Positions 47,869-60,376 of a DNA stretch of 64,000 nt are shown piece after piece. Source of the stretch: Piper betle (taxonomy: Eukaryota > Streptophyta > Magnoliopsida > Piperales > Piperaceae); contig JAURVB010014173.1 in NCBI GenBank assembly GCA_033002965.1, positions 62,001 through 126,000 of the forward strand, written 5' to 3'. Under the pieces are notes generated by a model. That model was not told the DNA's origin and made no database searches. It was given only the letters and a program-made list of their open reading frames with translations. Position 1 is the stretch's first letter. Every line of letters begins with the position of its first letter. The translations under genes were made by a program, and so were the position numbers.

Positions 47869-49251
47869 GTTGTCAGAATCGGCCGATTCTGAGTGTAATC
47901 GGTCGATTTGAATCGGATCAGCAGCGTGCCGATCCAATTTTGGGGCCGAATTGGAGCCGAACTTGCCCGATTCACCCCGATTCCGGCCGAGTTGACTCCG
48001 ATTCGAAAATCGGGATAAATTGGGAAGAATCGGTTTTGGTAAATTATTAAAATATCCTAAGTATGATATTTATTAAATTATTTAAGCATGGGTAAAATGA
48101 TAATTTTGATTTTAAAAACCTAAAATTAACCCGCTCCCCACACTGTCGCCGCTCGTCCGCCCTCCGTCCACCCCGTTCCGCTCGCCCCGTCCGACTCCGG
48201 TCTTGCCACTGACCAGTCTGTGACGTCGCCGCGACTCTATGCCGCCGATCGCCGCCGAATCTCGGGCCATGCCGACTGTTCCTCCGACCGGGCTGCCAAC
48301 ATCGCCGCTGCCCTCGCAACCGGGCCTCCGACGTGTGGCCGGCCGACAGTGTAGTGGCCGCGAGACTCGCCGCCGACCAGGCCTCCGACCGATTCGTGTA
48401 AAGTTGGATTTTTTTAAAAATTAAATCTGCAAATTGTTGGTTAGGCTTCACAAATTTTTTCATTGCTGATTTGGGATTCATGAACAAATTTATATATCAA
48501 ATTTCATGATATGTGTTGTGCAAATGTGTATGTGATATACAAATTCGTAGGGAGAGTGTGCAATTGTGTTGTTATATGTGCTATGTAAATTTATATGTGC
48601 AAATGTGTATGTGATATGCAAATTCGTAGGGAGAGTGTGCAATTGTGTTGTTATATGTGCTATGCAAATTTATTTGTGCTATGCAAATTTATATGTGCTA
48701 TACAATTGCAAATTTTTTGTGTTGTTATATGTTGTTTACAATTGTATGCAATTATTTGAAATTGTATGTTGTTCACAAATTCGATCAATTATATATTGTG
48801 CAATTTGGTTGATTCAAGTTTAAAATTCATTTGATTTGTTATATGTCGGGTGTGAGTGTTTTTATATTACAGATCTCATAATTACATACCTTTATGATTG
48901 TTGTATAAATACTTAAATTTGTGTATTTATGTTGAGAAATTATATAATTATGTATTTCAGGTATTTCTGTTATGAGTTGGCAAATTTTTGTATATGACCG
49001 ATTTTGACCGATTCAGGCTGATTCAACTGAACCGATTCTTGGCCGATTCAGACCGATTTCGACAAATTTTTGTATATGACCAATTCAGGCTGATTTAACC
49101 GAACTGATTCTTGGCCGATTCAGACCGATTCTTGGCCGATTCAGACCGATTCCGATTCCGATTCTGACTCCTTATAAAACCGATTCTGATTCCGATTCCG
49201 ATTCTGTCTCCTTATAAAACCGATTCTGATTCCGATTCTGATTCATTCAAC
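47869..49251 (+). repeat. repeat family A, copy 3
   Basis: About 1.38 kb. Starts GTTGTCAGAATCGG after CATA and ends TGATTCATTCAAC before CATGG, the same terminal plan as copy 2. It has the same AT arm (CCTAAGTATGATATTTATT, AAGCATGGGTAAAATG) and GC-rich core (48128–48400), but the right arm is replaced or expanded by about 600 bases of TATGTG/CAAATTTAT sequence holding a tandem 79-base duplication (48519–48597 and 48598–48676). GACCGATTC reiterations at the right end are also expanded. This explains its greater length. Confidence 0.7.
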
Positions 49252-51285
49252 CATGGTTGAAAGACATCCAACGTGTGATATAAACTTAAAAGTAATACAA
49301 AATTACTTAACTTATATTGCATAGAAAATAGTATCATCTAATATAAAAAAAATTACAATTTGAAAATTATCACTACCTAAGGGTTAAACTTCCAAATTGT
49401 CAGAGTTAACAACCCATTAGGACATCTTCAGAACGTCAGAGAGTTAGAAAAAAAAACATATTCTAAGCTAATTATCATAAATAGTTGTTTTGTTCTAACC
49501 ATTGAATATATATTTATATAAATTAAAGAGTGGCGGTTACCAAATCATATATTAATAACATAGCTGATCAATGACTAATTAATAAAAGATTGTAACCCTT
49601 AGCCATTAAGTGAGCTAATTAATAATAATTTGTAAGACAGGTGATAGGTTTAACTAGGGCTCTTAAAGACCTAATCTTATTGCATATCAATATTCATGTC
49701 ATTTTTAACCATGGAGAAAAGTTATAATTTTTTTCTTTTATTTGAAAATATTTGAAGGTGAATATGTATAAATTTTCTAATTTTTCTTCACTCAAAAATA
49801 TTTATTAATCTTAAAACATGGAAAAAAATAGAGCAGAGAAAAGTGGGGTGGAGAAAAGTTTCTCCATATTTTTTGACATGAAGAAAAGCTTCAAAATTAA
49901 TAAATACTTACCTTTAAAAATCTCCCAATGTAGAAAAAAATTTTAAACTTTTCTCCACCAAAAAAATTAAAGTGGAGAAGACTCGGAAAAAAGGACTATT
50001 TTTCTCCGATACATTTTATTGAATTGTGGAGAAAATCAATTTTTTTGCGGTGATTATGTAAGTATATATACTTTTTACACCTCACTCTAAAAATATTACA
50101 TTGCCGGTTTGGAGTGTATCACTATTTTCTCGTCTTATTCAACTTTAATTGAGAAAGAGACGATAAGAGAAGAGTCAAGGCAAAGTATAAAGTAAAGAGT
50201 ATATATATGTGCAAGCTAGGTACAAATATATTCGACTAATTACTTAAAAAAGTTTTCAAGTAGTAAGAAGTATAGTTTTCAGGAATGAAATGAATTACTA
50301 CTGTAAGTACATTCTATCAGGAAATGTCATCAAATTTCTGATGAGATTCCGTTGCTCCATTGGAGCTGAGAAGGAGCCCATCAAACGACTGATCGTCTTG
50401 TGCATGCATGCACACAATTGACTAGGAACAACCAGCGTTGAACCGGTGGACGCATTGATTTTCATACATTGTCTCCATATATGCATGAGATGTACCTCCA
50501 CGCTATAGTAGAGCTGTACATGATGAACAGTTGTGTGATTCAACGCTACAATTCGCATTTAAATTATTGAAAACGATCTGAGCATGGAACCGCCGCATAT
50601 GTATGAAAGCAAGTAGTTGGTGACCACTTAGGTTTTCGTCTTAATTGCTACTATTAATTGGTGAAGATGAAGAGTACCCGGCGACTGGAAGAGGATTTGC
50701 TAGCTGTAGTATTTGCTGCAACAAATCTAATATAGCAGCCCTCTTATTGGTTCTTATTATCACAACTTGTGAAATCTAACTGTTTTTTACAGTTAATTTA
50801 TTCAAGCTCTATTACTTGTAGAGATTTGAACCAGAAGACAGAAAGTTACAACAAGTTTGTTGTGGCAAATGCTGTAGAAATTCCTTCTCCCGGCGGCTAC
50901 TTGGTCAGTTAACACTTGAACCGGCATTTGATACGGTAGAAAACCTAGTTTACTTGAGAAATAATCAAGCAGTACTTAGATCGTGAACGTCCTTATGTAT
51001 TTATGAGTCACAAATGTATATTCATGAAGTAGGAAGTTGAATTCAAGTTCCCATACAGAAGCATCGTCAATAGGTGGCCATGTGAGAGTCACATGTATGG
51101 AAACGTCAAAGCAAGCTTGATCAATCCCTTTCAAATTCTCAAGATCAACCATTTTTCCTCATCATGCAGGCCACCTAAAACATGACAATACTGGATTACA
51201 ACTTCGATTGTTGTGACCACCACATATCAATTCAAGAGTGAATGCCTTTCATAGGAGTTAATATATAATTAGGTAAGAAGTAACG
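49252..51285. other. intergenic with a degraded hairpin-rich repeat
   Basis: No protein recognised. From 49690 to 50055 GGAGAAAAGT and ACTTTTCTCC motifs alternate on both strands and the block ends TTTTTTTGCGGTG. It vaguely resembles subterminal repeats of CACTA-type elements, and similar GTGGAGAAAAGT motifs recur at 63.4 kb. The minus-strand frame at 50298–50558 has no domain. Confidence 0.3.
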
Positions 51286-51730
51286 CCATGTACGATTTAT
51301 ATTATAAATAATTTTTTTGAATAATAAGATAAATTATAATAATTTAATATATTAAATATAGATTCTAATTAACTATGACTTTAATGATAAATCCTAATTG
51401 AATGAAAAGAGATACTATAATAATTTGATTTGTTATTATTCTTTTTATAATTGTTGTATTTTAATTGGCTAAATCTTCTATTTTTAATCACGAATCAGTA
51501 TTTTAATAAGAGCAGATTAGCCAAGATAGCATGCCAGTGTAGACTATGTTAAGCATAGATTCCAATTTTATAAAATAGACCTCATTAAATAGTAAGATAA
51601 ACTATAATGAACTTATAATATCTTAGAGGTCATAGACTCTAACTTTAAAGATAAATTTTAACTAAATGAGGAGATAAATTATAATAATTTTTTATTCTAT
51701 TTTGATTGATTGAATCTCGTTCTTTTCACA
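51286..51730 (+). repeat. dispersed repeat family C, copy 2 (two partial units)
   Basis: Two tandem AT-rich units (about 51290–51500 and 51565–51725), each with AATAATAAGATAAATTATAA-like sequence, a GATAAATCCTAA/GATAAATTTTAA block and an end near TTTTAATTGG or TTTTGATTGATTGAATC. They match family C copy 1 but lack its GGTTCGAACC segment. Confidence 0.4.
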
Positions 51731-52125
51731 TTCCAAACATGACTTTTGAATTCCCTCTTATAAGTTTGGGTATGCAATGGTGGATAAGATTAGTGATTTG
51801 TATAAAGTAAAATAGCAAAATCTTATTCCTTTCATTAGCTTTTGTATTAAGAAACACCCATGACACTTTTTGTAGTAACTCATGTTTATACAAAAAAATT
51901 AATGAATCTAGATCCAATATGATCAAGAACTATTTCATCGATATCAAGGGTCAATACCAAGCTTCGATATAGTGGTGGAGAGTTGGAGAGGAATACAATT
52001 AGGCAGTTGTTAAGATTTTGTAGATAAAAAAACCTTTAAATTTTGTAGATAAAAAACCTTTCAAAAAGAAGGGATATATTTATGGCTAATATCACTTCAA
52101 TGTTGGAAAACTACGACCCCAATCA
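51731..52125. other. intergenic, no gene recognised
   Basis: AT-rich; nothing recognised beyond a short minus-strand frame without a domain. Confidence 0.3.
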
Positions 52126-53330
52126 AACTTTGATACCACTATTAGGGCCCTCTCAATTAAGCTCTGATACCATTGTGGTGTCAAGGAAAATTTTTTCCCA
52201 TTAGCCAATATACAAGTTAATAATATCATTTACGATCAATGTGGGATAAATATAATATCTCCCCTTTACACATCGGGGGCAACCTCGCCTTTATGCAAGT
52301 CACCATTATCATCTACGATCGATGTGGGATGAACCCAACAATTCCCTTTCACGCATTCACACATCGGGCGACCCCAAATCAACCCAACAACTCCCCTTCA
52401 CATATTGGGGGCAACCCCAATTATATACAAGTCATCATATCATCCACGATTGATATAGGATAAAACCCAACAACTCCCCTTCACACATCGGGGGCGACCC
52501 CGTTTATATACAAGTCATCAATATCATCTACGACCAATGTGGGATAAACCCAATAACTCCCCTTCACACATTAGGCGACCCCGAAACAATCATCGTCCAG
52601 GCAATCTCACACTTTCATCAGACGGCACTCACCTGGCAAACTCCCTGTGCAAACTCATCCTCAAATCTCACACTTTTATATAGGATAAACCCAACAACTC
52701 CCCTCAAATCATCCACCTGGCAAACTCTCCTCCCCTCAAATCATCAGGTGGAGCCTATGAACCAAAACAACAACAATCGGCGTAGGTAAATTCGAAACAA
52801 ATCTCCCTTCAAATCATCAGGTGGAACCCATGAACTAAAATAACAACAATCAGCATAGGCAAGCCCGAAACAATCATCGTCCAGGCAATCTCACACTTTC
52901 ATCAGACGACAACCATGTAATCAAACTCCCCTCAAATCATCAGGTGGAACCCACGTGGCAAACTCCCCATAAATCATCCACTTGGCAAACTCTCCTCCCC
53001 ACCCACGTGGCAAACTCCCTTCAAATCATCCACTTGGCAAACTCTCCTCCCCTCAAATCATCAGGTGGAACCCATGAACCAAAACAACAAAAATTTGCAT
53101 AGGTAAACTTAGCTCAATACCACTTCTTGGGGGCCAAAACCAAGGTCTGATACCACTGTTGGGCCTTTTGGGCCCCAAAAGAACCTTGAAATAAGTGTCA
53201 TAGACTTTTCTTAATTTAAAAGCTAACTCAAAGAATAATACTTTCCCATTAGCATATATATAAGTTACTAATATCATCCACGACTGATGTGGGATAAACC
53301 TAACATTACCTACACTTCCTTGCTTTCCAT
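52126..53330 (-). repeat. LTR/PBS remnants with two tandem arrays
   Basis: On the minus strand, GGTATCA-containing primer-binding sites for initiator tRNA-Met, exact or degenerate, occur near 52129–52140, 52161–52173, 53111–53123 and 53145–53157. The 52161 site is the exact TGGTATCAGAGC. LTR-like DNA lies to their right; the 52.17 and 53.16 kb copies share CCCATTAGC and ATCAATGTGGGATAAA-type sequence. Between them, 52220–52600 is a tandem array of roughly 80–110-base units (ACATCGGGGGCAACC and GATGTGGGATAAACCC recurring), and 52600–53060 a second array built on AAATCATCAGGTGGAACCC and GGCAAACTCCC. No retroelement protein remains. Confidence 0.6.
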
Positions 53331-53551
53331 TGTTTGTCAACTTGCTGGCCAGCTAGCTCTTAAATCTCAATATATATCACATTGGGGACTCTATATACAT
53401 AAGGAAGACGGTGAATTAACAAGCTCACTTCATAATATATTAAATTGCTTCCATATCATTTGTTTGATGGCACATGTAGTTTTTAAACTGCACCCGCAAC
53501 GGACTTTCACGAGCTTTTGCAATATATAAGTCGATTCAATTGTGTATATTT

Positions 53552-54204
53552 CATATATATATATATATATATAGCACAACCATCTTAGCTATGCTAGAGT
53601 GTTTCACCCATTGGATTTTATCCAATGGCTAGACATTCCCCCTCCTTTTTGCATTCACCCCTCCTTTTGCATTCCCCCTCCCCTGCTTTCACCCCTCCCC
53701 CCCACCGCTCCTCTTTCCTTGCCCTGTGCCCCTCGCCCCGCCCAGCGCCCCGCCCACACCCCTCCCCTGCGCCCCCCACCCCTCCCCCACCTCTCTGTTT
53801 TGTTGTGCAACTTTGGGTCATTCGGGGTTGCCGTGGTTGCGAGGCGGCAATGGCTAGCTGAGTCGCTGGCTAGAATTGGGCGCCTGTGGTCCAGTAGGCG
53901 GAAGCTGCAACGACGACAAAGTAGAGGAGCTTCCTCTATTTCAGTTCCTCTGTTTCTCCATCAGTGCGGCGCAACACAGCCGGGGGAGGCGTCGGCTCAA
54001 GAGTCACGTGAGTAGGTAGTTGCAGCACGGCTGGCGGTGGTATAGGTGACGGCGGCAGCAAACTCGCATGCGGTCGGGGTGGCAGGGAAAAACATAGGAG
54101 AGGGGCGACGTCAGTAGGGGAGAAAGTCAAGGCGTGAAAATAGGGGGGCAATTTCGTAATAAAAAATTGACTCGTCCCCGACTCGAGTCAATATTACAAA
54201 ATAA

Positions 54205-54239
<35 letters not shown>

Positions 54240-56372
54240 TTTGTAATAAAAACTTAACTCACTCCCAACAAGAGTAAAGTTTTTATTAAGAAATTATATT
54301 TATATTTTTTAAAATTTATTTCGTAATATTAACTCATGTCGGAAGCAAGTTAATTTTTTATTACAAAATTATTTTATATATTTTTTAAATTTTATTTTGT
54401 AATATTGACTCGAGTCTGGATGAGTCAAGTTTTTATTATGAAATAAAATTTTAAAAAATAAACTAATTCTGTCAATTTAAAAATAAATTTATTTCGTAAT
54501 ATTGACTCAAGTCGGTAGCTGAGTCAAGTTATTATTACAAAATTATTTTATGTATTTTTTAAATTTTATTTCTTAATATTGATTCAAATTAGGAACGAGT
54601 TAAGTTTTTATGATAAAATTATTATATATATATATATTTTAAAATTTATTTCATAATATTGATTACACTTTGGAGCGAGTCAAGTTTTTATTACGAAACT
54701 ACCCATGTCATTTCCTTTTAGACTCAAGTCAATATTCTGAAATACATCTTAAAAAATATGAAAAAAACATTAAAATACCATAAAATAAAGTAATCCATTA
54801 TAACTTGATTATTTTATTTTATGGTATTTTACTATATTTGTTTCATATTTTTTAGGATATATTTCGTAATATTGACTCGTGTTAGGAGTAGCCAAATTTT
54901 TATTACAAAATTGCCATTGAACGATGGGGGAGAAAACAGGGTTGGTGAAGAAAAATGAAACAATAGCAATTTTGTAATAAAAACTTGGCTCGCTCCCGAC
55001 TAAAGTCAATATTATAAAATATATCTCCAAAAATATAAAAAATATAGTAAAATACCATAAAATAAATTCATCGAGTTCTAATGGTTTATTTTATTTTATG
55101 ATATTTTACTTTATCTTTTCAAATTTTTGAGATGTATTTCGTAATATTGACTCGAGTCAGGAGCGAGTCAAAGTTTTATTAGAAAAATTTGAATCGAGAT
55201 GTATTTCATAATATTGACTCTAGTTGAGAGTGAGTCAAGTTTTTATAATGAAATTATTTTATTTTAATTTTAAAATTTATTTCTTAATATTGACACTATT
55301 CTAGAGCAAGTCAAATTTTTATTACTAAATTATTTTATTTTATTTTTTAAAATTTATTTTGTAATATTAACTCAAGTGGAGAGTGAGTCGGTGGAAAATG
55401 ACTCGATTACAATTTCGTAATAAAAACTTTACTCGCTCCCGTTTCAAGTCAATATTACGAAATAAATCCCAAAAAATATAAAAAATATAGTAAAATAACA
55501 TAACATAAAATAATCAAGTTCTAATAGATTATTTTATTCTATGGTATTTTACTTTATTTTTTCATATTTTTTAGATTTATTTCATAATATTGACACAAGT
55601 CGGGCTCGAGTCAAGTTTTTATTTTAAAACTACCCTTCTCGAAAAATATGAAAAATAGGCTAAAATACCATAAAATAAAATAATTCATTAGAATTTGATT
55701 ATTTTATTTTATTTTTGAATTTTTTAATATTTTTTGAGATTTATTTCGTAATATTGACTCGAGTGGGAGTGAGTCAAATTTTTATTACCGAATTCCCCTG
55801 TGCATTTCCTCATCCCTCCCTTGTTTCACCGGTGACTCTATTTTTCCAACCCTGTACCCCGACAACCTCGCCGCCCACCGCCTCTTCACCGGACTCCCAA
55901 GCCGCCCCTGACCCTGGCCGTGCTGCGCGACGTCCCTGAAGAAACAGAGGAATCGAAACAACTCTTCTACTTCTTCGTCATCGCAGCTATCGCCGGCACT
56001 GTGCTTAGCGACTGCCTCCTCATTGGACCCCCTTGCTGACGCCTCCCACCTTCATCCCGTCGTCGCTGGTCACTGTGTCGCGGGAAGAACGACTCGCCTG
56101 TGTTGTGCGCAGCTTGGTTGGAGTAGAGCAAGGCTTGGGCACAAGGGGGGGGGACGAGGGCTGGCCAGACCGGTGTGCAATAGGGGGCTAGACGAGAGCT
56201 GGCCGGATGCGAGGAGGTGGGTGGGTGGGTGGGGGGGTAGTTGGTGTGTTGTGGGGGTTATTTTCCAGCCGTTGGATGGCGATCTAACGGCTGGGATCAA
56301 ACTGTAATACAGTCAAGATGGTTGTACTGTAATACAGCAAACCTTTCTCCTATATATATATATATATATATA
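53552..56372. mobile_element. foldback-like non-autonomous element in a TA microsatellite
   Basis: About 2.8 kb bounded on both sides by (TA)n. Left edge 53573–53630 (ACAACCATCTTAGCTATG, then CCATTGGAT and CCAATGGC) and right edge 56270–56345, read inverted (ACAACCATCTTGACTGTA, then CCATCCAACGGC), form imperfect terminal inverted repeats. Inside each end is a GC-rich block (53640–54130 and 55800–56260). Between them lies an array of hairpin units (54150–55800). No transposase is visible; the GC-rich open frames are compositional. The architecture is closest to foldback or MULE-derived non-autonomous elements. Insertion into, or growth of, TA repeats at both edges obscures the target-site duplication. 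Confidence 0.6.
54150..55800. repeat. array of ~16 hairpin-forming units
   Basis: Core unit about 50 bases: TTTCGTAATATTGACTCG, a 6–10-base loop, then CGAGTCAAG, a T-run and TATTACGAAA. The outer and inner arms of each unit are complementary, so each can fold into a hairpin. Units begin near 54150, 54235, 54320, 54395, 54485, 54565, 54645, 54715, 54862, 54970, 55132, 55200, 55275, 55352, 55575 and 55738, some fragmentary. A second palindromic spacer (AAAATACCATAAAATAAA … TTATTTTATGGTATTTTA) occurs near 54770, 55050, 55495 and 55665. Not related to CRISPR: spacers are not unique or of constant length. Confidence 0.75.
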
Positions 56373-56825
56373 TGCCCCATTCATGACATGTTTCACGTTT
56401 TAAGAGGTTATTTTCTTTCGTCATTAATGTACTTATTGATCATGTACACATATGTCACATCGTAGTTTAACGTATAACCAATTACGGACGCCGACGTTGA
56501 TCGATGAATAATTACTGAGATTTCCCCGGAGTTTGGATTGCTTTCACGGCCATGATACTCACATGGTTCACACAAATGACATTTTGAATCGGTGGGCTGG
56601 AAATATGTCATCTTCTTTGCCAAAATATGGTTATCTATATTTCCTTTTTCTAATGTTAAAAGACAATAACTATATAATATACTTAATTGTACAATTATTT
56701 GCAAATTTAATTTTATGTCTAATACCTACTAAATAATTAGATCCTGAACAACTAAGTTCATTATGTTACACTCAAATTGTGGAAAAATATTTTTAAATTA
56801 TATATATTTCATGATAATATAATTT

Positions 56826-56874
<49 letters not shown>

Positions 56875-57059
56875 AAATATTACCCCACAGTTTCAAAATT
56901 ATACTATTGACATTACTTTTTCCCTACGGTATAATAGGCCACACCAATTTTAAATATGCTCAATGTCATATTGTGTGTAAAAATAATATTTTTGTATGAC
57001 ATCTATACTTATTAATAAAATGAGAACTCAAAATTGGTATAATATTAAAAGTAGGAAAA
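56373..57059. other. intergenic with (TA)n at about 56838–56870
   Basis: AT-rich DNA, no gene recognised. Confidence 0.35.
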
Positions 57060-57410
57060 TCAACCAATTAAAATACAAGAAAAACTAAAAAATACAATAA
57101 AATGCCTCCTGCAAAGGATCACAGGTTTGAATCTCACTAACCTTAATTTCTTTAAAAAAAGGATAAAAATATTTTCCATGGTAGAAAGGCCATAGATTTG
57201 AATCTGGTTAACTTTAATTTCTATTTTCCTGCTAGTAAGAGTTTAATTGTCTTAAAAATATAATAAAATAAGTAATTATAATTCGTATTTTCATTTAAAT
57301 AAGAGATATTTTTAAAGTCAAATCACAGCGTATATATGAGATTAAATTATTATAGTCTATATCTCATTATTCAATCAAAATTTATGTACAAAATTAAAAT
57401 TTATATGGTA
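57060..57410 (-). repeat. dispersed repeat family C, copy 3 (inverted)
   Basis: Two tandem segments, GATCACAGGTTTGAATCTCA and CATAGATTTGAATCTGG, each followed by TAACYTTAATTTCT, are the inverse of the segments at 47.34–47.47 kb. It ends with ATTATAGTCTATATCTCATT, the inverse of the family C start. Confidence 0.45.
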
Positions 57411-57867
57411 TAGGTCGCCCATAGCACAATGACTTGCCTAATTAATATAATCTTTTTCCAAGGGATTGAAACAGATCTTGAGATATTTTTTACTGTTTAA
57501 CCATAGATGTTAGTTTTCTCCACAACAAATTATATTGGCCGTGGTTTATTGTAATAATATTTTATATATAGTGGTGTAATGCAATTAACTGTTGAATACT
57601 TTTTAACTTTATAGAATATTTTCCACTTTATTATTATAATCCACATTATTATTTAATTGTACACAATTTAACGTCGAGAAAAGTATCCTTTATGATTAAG
57701 GCTAAACTGTGGTGAAATATCTAAAGATGAGGTTTTTTAACCTATAGAGAAAAATTAAATATAAATAATTATAAACAAAATATTTATTTCTAATGTAAAG
57801 AGAGGACGTTGAAAGCTAGTCATCTCAAATTAACCTGGCTAACATGCAAACTACGGATTTAAATTCT
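57411..57867. other. intergenic, no gene recognised
   Basis: AT-rich; nothing recognised. Confidence 0.3.
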
Positions 57868-58565
57868 TTTTTGACTTAAAAAACTCAGTCAGTCGACTCC
57901 ATAGATGATTCCATTGTGACTGTTTTTTTTAATTAGCTAAATCAATATATTTTAAGTAATATAAATTATATATTTATCAATTGTAAGTGTCAAAAAAATA
58001 ATATATATTAATTTTGTACAATTATTTATTTACATAATTAAAATTTTAATTAAAATAACTACGAGTCTGCTTGTAATTGACTCCAAGTTGGTTCCACTCC
58101 ATGACATGTCGAGTTGAATCCGTGTTTCAAAATTTTAAATTATAATGCATACTACAATAATAAAAGCAAAAAATGTAATCAATAAGAAGCAAGAGCGGAA
58201 CCTTCTTTTACGCTCGATCTTAATCATAATTTTCAAACTCTTTTTGACTCAAAAAATCACTCGAGCTAACTCAACTAAGTTATTTGCCTATTGAAGACTC
58301 CATACTAATTGATTCATTAATTGACCTCCCAAGTTTCATAAAAATTATCAAAGCATATTAAATTTCTTTTAGATTAGTTAAATCAACATTTTTAGGTAAA
58401 ATAAATTATGCATTTATCAATTTCAAGTATGTAAAGAACAATATATAATAAATTTTTTGTAACTTTTATTTATATAATAAAAAATTTAATATAAATGAAT
58501 ATGGTCAACTAGTTGACTTTACTCTATAACATGTTTAGTCGAGTCTGAATTTCAAAATTTTAAAC
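57868..58565. repeat. degenerate tandem duplication (~300 bases)
   Basis: 57868–58145 and 58241–58565 share, in order, TTTTTGACT[TC]AAAAAA, GACTCCATA, TAAATCAA[TC]AT, ATTTATCAATT, GACT…CATGACATGT / CATAACATGT, and TTTCAAAATTTTAAA. Strongly diverged; no coding content. Confidence 0.5.
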
Positions 58566-59499
58566 TATGATCTTAATATTGGCATGGCCACCAATGTCAT
58601 TGAAAAAAATTATCCATTTTCTTAATTTCGACATTTGCAAGACCGTATTTTTAGAAATTTTTACAACTTTTTATAAAAAACAATGGACTAAATCATATTG
58701 GTGATTGATGATGGCGCCTAGATCAGTGGATTTAAGATGGCCGGAGGGAATTCTGCTCCAAACATTAATTGTTGGATAATGGACAAAACAAAATGCATGT
58801 GCAGGAGATTATTTGTCTTTCTCGAAAACCCTTGCATGCCCACATCAACATTTAATATTTCTTAGCCTAATTCTGGGTCCAATGTGAACATGATCCTCGG
58901 CCAGACTTTATAATTGAAAAAATAAGAAAATATATTCCACTGAGCCAAAGGAAGAGATAATAATATTGGAGTGGTACTGATCTTATAATCACCACATCTT
59001 TTACATCACGAATTTTTCTTGTTTGGATCCAGCACAAGGACATGCTTTCTTCGGTTAATATATTTAATCATTCTAATTCCGTTAATATTACGTACGCATA
59101 GTAAATTAGTAAAAAGCCAAAGCAGCTAAATGCAAAGGATTAATCATTCATTTGCAAAAAAAATTTGACGTCTTACCAAAGGAAGTACGTAGGTCATGAC
59201 TAAAACAGTTGAAAGTCTGTTCATCTGTTTACATTAAATACGTACCCATGATCAATTATGTTGAATCTTCCCCCTTGGCTTCCTCGGGGACATTGCGTGT
59301 CATGGTGTTCATGTTTTCCACACATTCGCACCGTCCCAGCCAGCTACTCAGTATATTGATCGGCCCATGCACCATCTCAGTACCATATATACACACATCC
59401 TCTTTGGCAAGAGTTCTATATATACTTACTGATCAAAACATTAATCTCTCCTCCTCCTCCTGACATATTGTGATAACATAGCTATAGTACTATACTACC
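58566..59499. other. upstream region of the ABCG gene
   Basis: Non-coding. TATATATACTTA at about 59418–59429 lies roughly 75 bases before the ATG and is a candidate TATA box. An 84-residue open frame at 59209–59463 is out of context and rejected. Confidence 0.4.
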
Positions 59500-60300
59500 A
59501 TGAGTGTTTCCTTGAGACATATAGATGTGGAAGAGCAGATCATGCAAAATGAGAGATCACAGAGGGAGGTCTTGGGTACCGAGCAATACATGGATTACGA
59601 GCCGGTAAGGCTCACTTGGAGTGACCTAAACGTGACCGTGGTACGTAGCAAAGGCCCGGTGCACCAAGTGCTACAGGGCCTCACCGGTTATGCCGAGGCC
59701 GCCTGCCTGACTGCACTCATGGGTCCGTCCGGCTCCGGCAAGTCGACGCTGCTCGATGCCCTCGCCGGCCGCCTCGCCACCAATGCCTTTCGCACCGGCA
59801 CCGTCTTGGTCAATGGCCAACCCACCAAGCTCTCATTCGGCGCAGCCGTATGTATTTGTTCCCGGTCACGTTAAGTTGTTCATGTTTATTATATATAAGC
59901 ATATAACATAAACATGATTAATTTTATTTGTTAGCTAAGGAACTAACTAATGAAAGTTTTACGTATAATTTGTTGGGCATTTAGGCATATGTAACGCAAG
60001 AAGATTGCCTGATTGGAACGCTCACAGTGAGAGAGATGATATCCTACTCGGCCAGGCTAAGACTGCCTAAAGACACAAATGGGGCAGAGAAGAAGGAGCT
60101 AGTAGAGAACACCATATTGGAGATGGGACTCCAGGATTGTGCTGATACGGTGATAGGAAACTGGCACCTTAGGGGAATAAGTGGAGGGGAGAAGAGGAGA
60201 GTTAGCATTGCTCTTGAGATTATCATGAAACCCAAGCTTCTCTTTCTTGACGAGCCCACCAGCGGCCTCGACAGGTATACTCCTATTTCGATCATCTCAT

Positions 60301-60376
<76 letters not shown>

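Noticed and set aside
50298..50558. 86-residue minus-strand frame
   Set aside because: No recognisable domain or gene context.
53599..54151. 138-residue proline-rich frame and its overlaps
   Set aside because: Compositional open frames in the GC-rich end block of the foldback-like element.
54150..55800. CRISPR-like reading of the repeat array
   Set aside because: Eukaryotic context, units in both orientations, no unique constant-length spacers, no cas genes.
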